Origin: Dehalococcoidia bacterium
GTDB lineage: Bacteria; Chloroflexota; Dehalococcoidia; GIF9; UBA5620
DNA: 8,131 nt
Assembly (NCBI GenBank): GCA_016783225.1
Contig: JADHWZ010000102.1
Location: forward strand, 1-8,131
Direction of reading: 5' to 3'
Shown piece after piece: positions 6,108-8,131 of the stretch. The notes beneath the pieces are model-generated. The model did no database searches. It saw only the letters and a list, made by a program, of their open reading frames with translations, and had not been told where the DNA came from. Each line of letters opens with the position of its first letter. The stretch's first letter is position 1. The translations under genes were made by a program, and so were the position numbers.

Positions 6108-7778
6108 CTAACTAGTCTGTTGACTAGCCACAGCCACAGCCTCAGCCGCGACCTCTACCTCGGGCACAGCCTTTAGCTTAGCGCCTAACAGAGAAAGCAT
6201 GCTTTCTGAAGGATTGATATGAGGAGGCTTCAAATGAGCCAAATCAGCTCCTTCAGCCTGCCGCTGAGCCCTATAATTGGCAAAGGCACCCTCGGCCAGC
6301 AGCGTAACCTCTATCGGCTTGAAGTCAATCAGCCTCTCCAAGCTTCCGAGGTCCTCGTAGATAAAGCCATCATCCAATTTCTTAATCTGTTCATATACTG
6401 CTGTAGCCACACCCTTTTCACTAGCAATATAATTGTCCTTGAGCTCGAAGAACAGACGCAGCACTGCTCTTTCGCCAATTATTTCTTTGCGCGCCGCCCA
6501 ATCTGCATAGGGGATGGTGGTGTTTTCAATCGCCTGCCAGATTACTTTCTCCGTCAGCCGAATCGGCCCAAGGTCAATAAGGTCATCAGCCCGCCTCTCA
6601 AAGACCATCTGTGGTATGTCAGTCCCCAGCTTGTCATTTCTCAGCGCCGTTATCCTGACCATATCACCGACCCTATACCTGACCATGGCACCGCCGTGGA
6701 AATTGGTCATGACAATCTCATAGTTCTCGCCAGCTTTTACCTCATCAAGCAAGACGGTTCTTGGCTGGTAGGAATGGTCAAGCCGCCACTTGCCGTACTC
6801 TGCCTCCGGGATAAACTCGAGGAAGTTGAGGCTAGGAATGAAGGTCATGCCCTCATAGTCCCAGGTCTGCATAGCATAAACACCGCCTTCGGTGCCGGCG
6901 TATACTTCAAGTGGGTATCTCCCCCACAACTGCTCCACTTTCGTTTTGAAAACCGCGGTGTCTGTACCACCGCCTATGATGGCTTTGATTGTCCAAATGT
7001 CCTTGGGTAACAGGGGACGGCGGGCTAACTTGCTCTTAACAACCCCCTTCACCAAACGAAAGAGTGCTCCAGGATGAGCCAGAAGAGGGCGAATGTTCAT
7101 TTCACCCGATTGTCGCTTGAATTGTTCCGCAACAGCGATTAGGACAAAGGGTAAACCACCAAAAGCGTCAATGCCCTCGTACAAGGCCTCCTCAAAGCCA
7201 GCCTTTATTCTCTGCTCAAAAGATTCTACCTCTGGATTAGAAGGCAAGAAATCAATGCGAATGGCCTGCTGTACAAAGCCGGCGATAGCTCCTGAGCCAT
7301 ATTCTGGCGGCCCCATCGTGAACAGCACTTTCAAGTGCTCCTTAATCTGGGAGACATCACCCCGGCTTCGGCTTAAGGCAAGGAGCATCAAACCACCACA
7401 TACTGGCACACATTCCCGGCAGAAATCCTCAGACAGTGGCACCCACTTGGCTGCATATTCACCAGACCTGCCCGAGGTACGTACCCACTTTGCCGGCTTC
7501 GCCGGCAATACATCCTCACGCTGCTCCAGAAGCTCGGGGCAATAGTCGGCGTAGGTGGTCAGCGGCACTTGCTCCCTGAACTCCTCCACGGTTTCGGGCA
7601 TGGCCCCACGCATCACCTTTCTCCCCAGCTCACAGTCTTTCAGTAGCTCGATTTGCTCCAGCAATAACCTCCGCTGGATGGCCATGAATTGGTCCAGACT
7701 GAGGTCAATGAAGCCACAACACATCTGCCACAGTTCCTCTTTCCTGCCCTGACGCAGAAGTTCAAGAGCTTTAGACAC
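6108..7778 (-). CDS. GH3-like acyl-adenylating enzyme (ANL superfamily), upstream paralogue
   Basis: This is the first gene of a two-gene operon and a 556-residue paralogue of the gene at 4424. Its motifs are TSGRSGEY (101-108), GGGTD (269-273), YAGTEG (293-298) and RYRVGDM (367-373), the three core ATP/adenylate sites of the family plus a glycine loop. By eye, residues 9-116 are about 85 percent identical to the paralogue, 117-206 only about 30 percent, 207-298 about half, and the remainder about 80 percent. The variable stretch falls where the acyl-binding part of GH3 enzymes is expected, so the two enzymes probably use different acids with the same chemistry. The GTG start at 7778 has a canonical GGGAGGTG six bases upstream (core spacing). 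The product should be cytosolic. Which acid and which acceptor amine or thiol are used cannot be told from the sequence. Confidence 0.86.
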   Translation of the reverse strand: MSKALELLRQGRKEELWQMCCGFIDLSLDQFMAIQRRLLLEQIELLKDCELGRKVMRGAMPETVEEFREQVPLTTYADYCPELLEQREDVLPAKPAKWVRTSGRSGEYAAKWVPLSEDFCRECVPVCGGLMLLALSRSRGDVSQIKEHLKVLFTMGPPEYGSGAIAGFVQQAIRIDFLPSNPEVESFEQRIKAGFEEALYEGIDAFGGLPFVLIAVAEQFKRQSGEMNIRPLLAHPGALFRLVKGVVKSKLARRPLLPKDIWTIKAIIGGGTDTAVFKTKVEQLWGRYPLEVYAGTEGGVYAMQTWDYEGMTFIPSLNFLEFIPEAEYGKWRLDHSYQPRTVLLDEVKAGENYEIVMTNFHGGAMVRYRVGDMVRITALRNDKLGTDIPQMVFERRADDLIDLGPIRLTEKVIWQAIENTTIPYADWAARKEIIGERAVLRLFFELKDNYIASEKGVATAVYEQIKKLDDGFIYEDLGSLERLIDFKPIEVTLLAEGAFANYRAQRQAEGADLAHLKPPHINPSESMLSLLGAKLKAVPEVEVAAEAVAVASQQTS

Positions 7779-7782
7779 AATA

Positions 7783-7790
7783 CACCTCCC
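7783..7790 (-). promoter_or_regulatory. Strong ribosome binding site of the GH3-like operon
   Basis: Minus-strand GGGAGGTG is a near-perfect complement of the 16S rRNA tail, with six bases between GGAGG and the GTG at 7778. It is the strongest site in the window and fixes the start of a gene that lacks an ATG. Confidence 0.8.
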
Positions 7791-7806
7791 TAGGTAACTA
7801 AACCTA

Positions 7807-7812
7807 ACTATA
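7807..7812 (-). promoter_or_regulatory. Possible -10 box of the GH3-like operon
   Basis: Minus-strand TATAGT matches five of six -10 bases and would give a leader of about 20 bases before the GTG at 7778. I see no convincing -35 box 16 to 18 bases upstream, so the promoter would need an activator or another sigma factor. CATAAT near 7844-7849 is an alternative -10, also without a good -35. Confidence 0.25.
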
Positions 7813-7849
7813 CTATGGCACGTTCGTATTGAGTTGGGAAGTGATTATG

Positions 7850-7869
7850 TTCTAGAAGATAGTTCTATC
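7850..7869. promoter_or_regulatory. Two abutting palindromes upstream of the GH3-like operon
   Basis: TTCTAGAA (7850-7857) is a perfect eight-base palindrome and is followed at once by GATAG-TT-CTATC (7858-7869), a perfect five-base inverted repeat. Both lie 70 to 90 bases before the GTG of the first GH3-like gene, a normal place for an operator or activator site. The binding protein is unknown. Confidence 0.35.
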
Positions 7870-7904
7870 GGATTGGAAAGAGGGGTAAGACGAGGAATCA
7901 ACGA

Positions 7905-7932
7905 GGAAAACCGTGGGGCTCCTCAGGAGCCC
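7905..7932 (-). terminator. Hairpin with the stop codon in its loop (probable weak terminator)
   Basis: GGGCTCC and GGAGCCC (7916-7922 and 7926-7932) form a perfect seven-base stem. Its three-base loop is exactly the TGA stop codon of the minus-strand gene ending at 7923. Downstream on the minus strand comes CACGGTTTTCC, a short, offset T-run, so termination may be partial and some readthrough into the GH3-like genes is possible. Confidence 0.5.
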
Positions 7933-8131
7933 TTGGCTTTGGCCGAAGCGCCCAGAACTCGCAGTTTCTGGGTCAGCGCCTCAAGCTCTTTATCTGTCGG
8001 CTCTTTCCCTAGCTCCAGACCGTAGCTGAGGAAGAATTCCAGGAAGTTTCGCAGTAGTTCCCTTATCCCTTGCTCGAACTGGCGAAACTCTTCTTTGGTT
8101 ACGTGGTCATTGCTGTACCCATTGACATCCT
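7923..8131 (-). CDS. C-terminal end of an unrecognised protein
   Basis: One open frame on the minus strand enters from the right edge and ends at the TGA at 7925-7923, giving the last 68 residues of a protein. The segment is rich in charged and hydrophobic residues in helical spacing (for example KEEFRQFEQGIRELLRNFLE, then LGKEPTDKELEALTQKL) and ends in ASAKAKGS. It therefore looks like a helical or coiled-coil tail rather than a catalytic core. The other two minus-strand frames hit stop codons near the right edge, which supports this frame. I recognise no family. It points the same way as the two GH3-like genes, 144 bases upstream of them, but the hairpin at its stop suggests a separate transcript. 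Confidence 0.6.
   Translation of the reverse strand, partial: DVNGYSNDHVTKEEFRQFEQGIRELLRNFLEFFLSYGLELGKEPTDKELEALTQKLRVLGASAKAKGS

Noticed and set aside
6219..7010. A 263-codon open frame on the plus strand opposite the upstream GH3-like gene
   Set aside because: It lies wholly antisense to a well-supported gene with intact motifs, its translation resembles no family, and a matching shorter frame occurs opposite the paralogue only because the two genes are similar.
7093..7545. A 150-codon plus-strand frame opposite the upstream GH3-like gene
   Set aside because: It is antisense to the conserved N-terminal and middle parts of that gene, has no ribosome site and matches nothing recognisable.

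Overview
The window is chromosomal DNA from a bacterium, most likely a member of Dehalococcoidia (Chloroflexota) or a close relative. The main clue is the truncated gene at the left edge. Its first 95 residues closely resemble the stand-alone Elp3 tRNA-modifying enzyme of Dehalococcoides as I remember that sequence; no search was run. Frequent GTG starts, tight minus-strand gene packing and stand-alone c-di-GMP signalling genes fit but do not prove this. I see no insertion sequence, prophage, CRISPR array, rRNA or tRNA.

Layout. (1) Positions 1-287, minus strand: the 5' part of elp3 (radical SAM tRNA U34 enzyme), running off the left edge. (2) 288-543: a divergent intergenic region with a two-hairpin element on the elp3 side and a possible sigma70 promoter facing right. 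(3) 544-1194, plus: a class I SAM methyltransferase that resembles Trm9/ALKBH8-type and other small-molecule methyltransferases. (4) 1191-4226, minus: a 1011-residue membrane sensor with an N-terminal multi-pass domain, two GAF-like domains, GGDEF and HD-GYP. It meets the methyltransferase tail to tail, and the two stop codons share the bases CTAG. (5) 4227-4423: a near-consensus promoter for the sensor and a Rho-independent terminator for the next genes. (6) 4424-6094 and 6108-7778, minus: two tandem paralogues of the GH3 (acyl-adenylating, ANL superfamily) type, forming a tight operon. (7) 7779-7922: the leader of that operon, with two abutting palindromes. (8) 7923-8131, minus: the C-terminus of an unrecognised protein whose stop codon sits in the loop of a hairpin.

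Functional reading. The left end may be a tRNA wobble-uridine modification locus: Elp3 makes cm5U-type modifications, and a Trm9-like methyltransferase would be the logical next enzyme, but that link is inference. The centre gene makes and/or breaks c-di-GMP in response to a membrane or cytosolic signal. The right end encodes two adenylating enzymes that probably activate carboxylic acids for conjugation. They share nearly the same N- and C-terminal parts but differ strongly in the roughly 90-residue segment expected to shape the acyl pocket. This is the most distinctive feature of the window.
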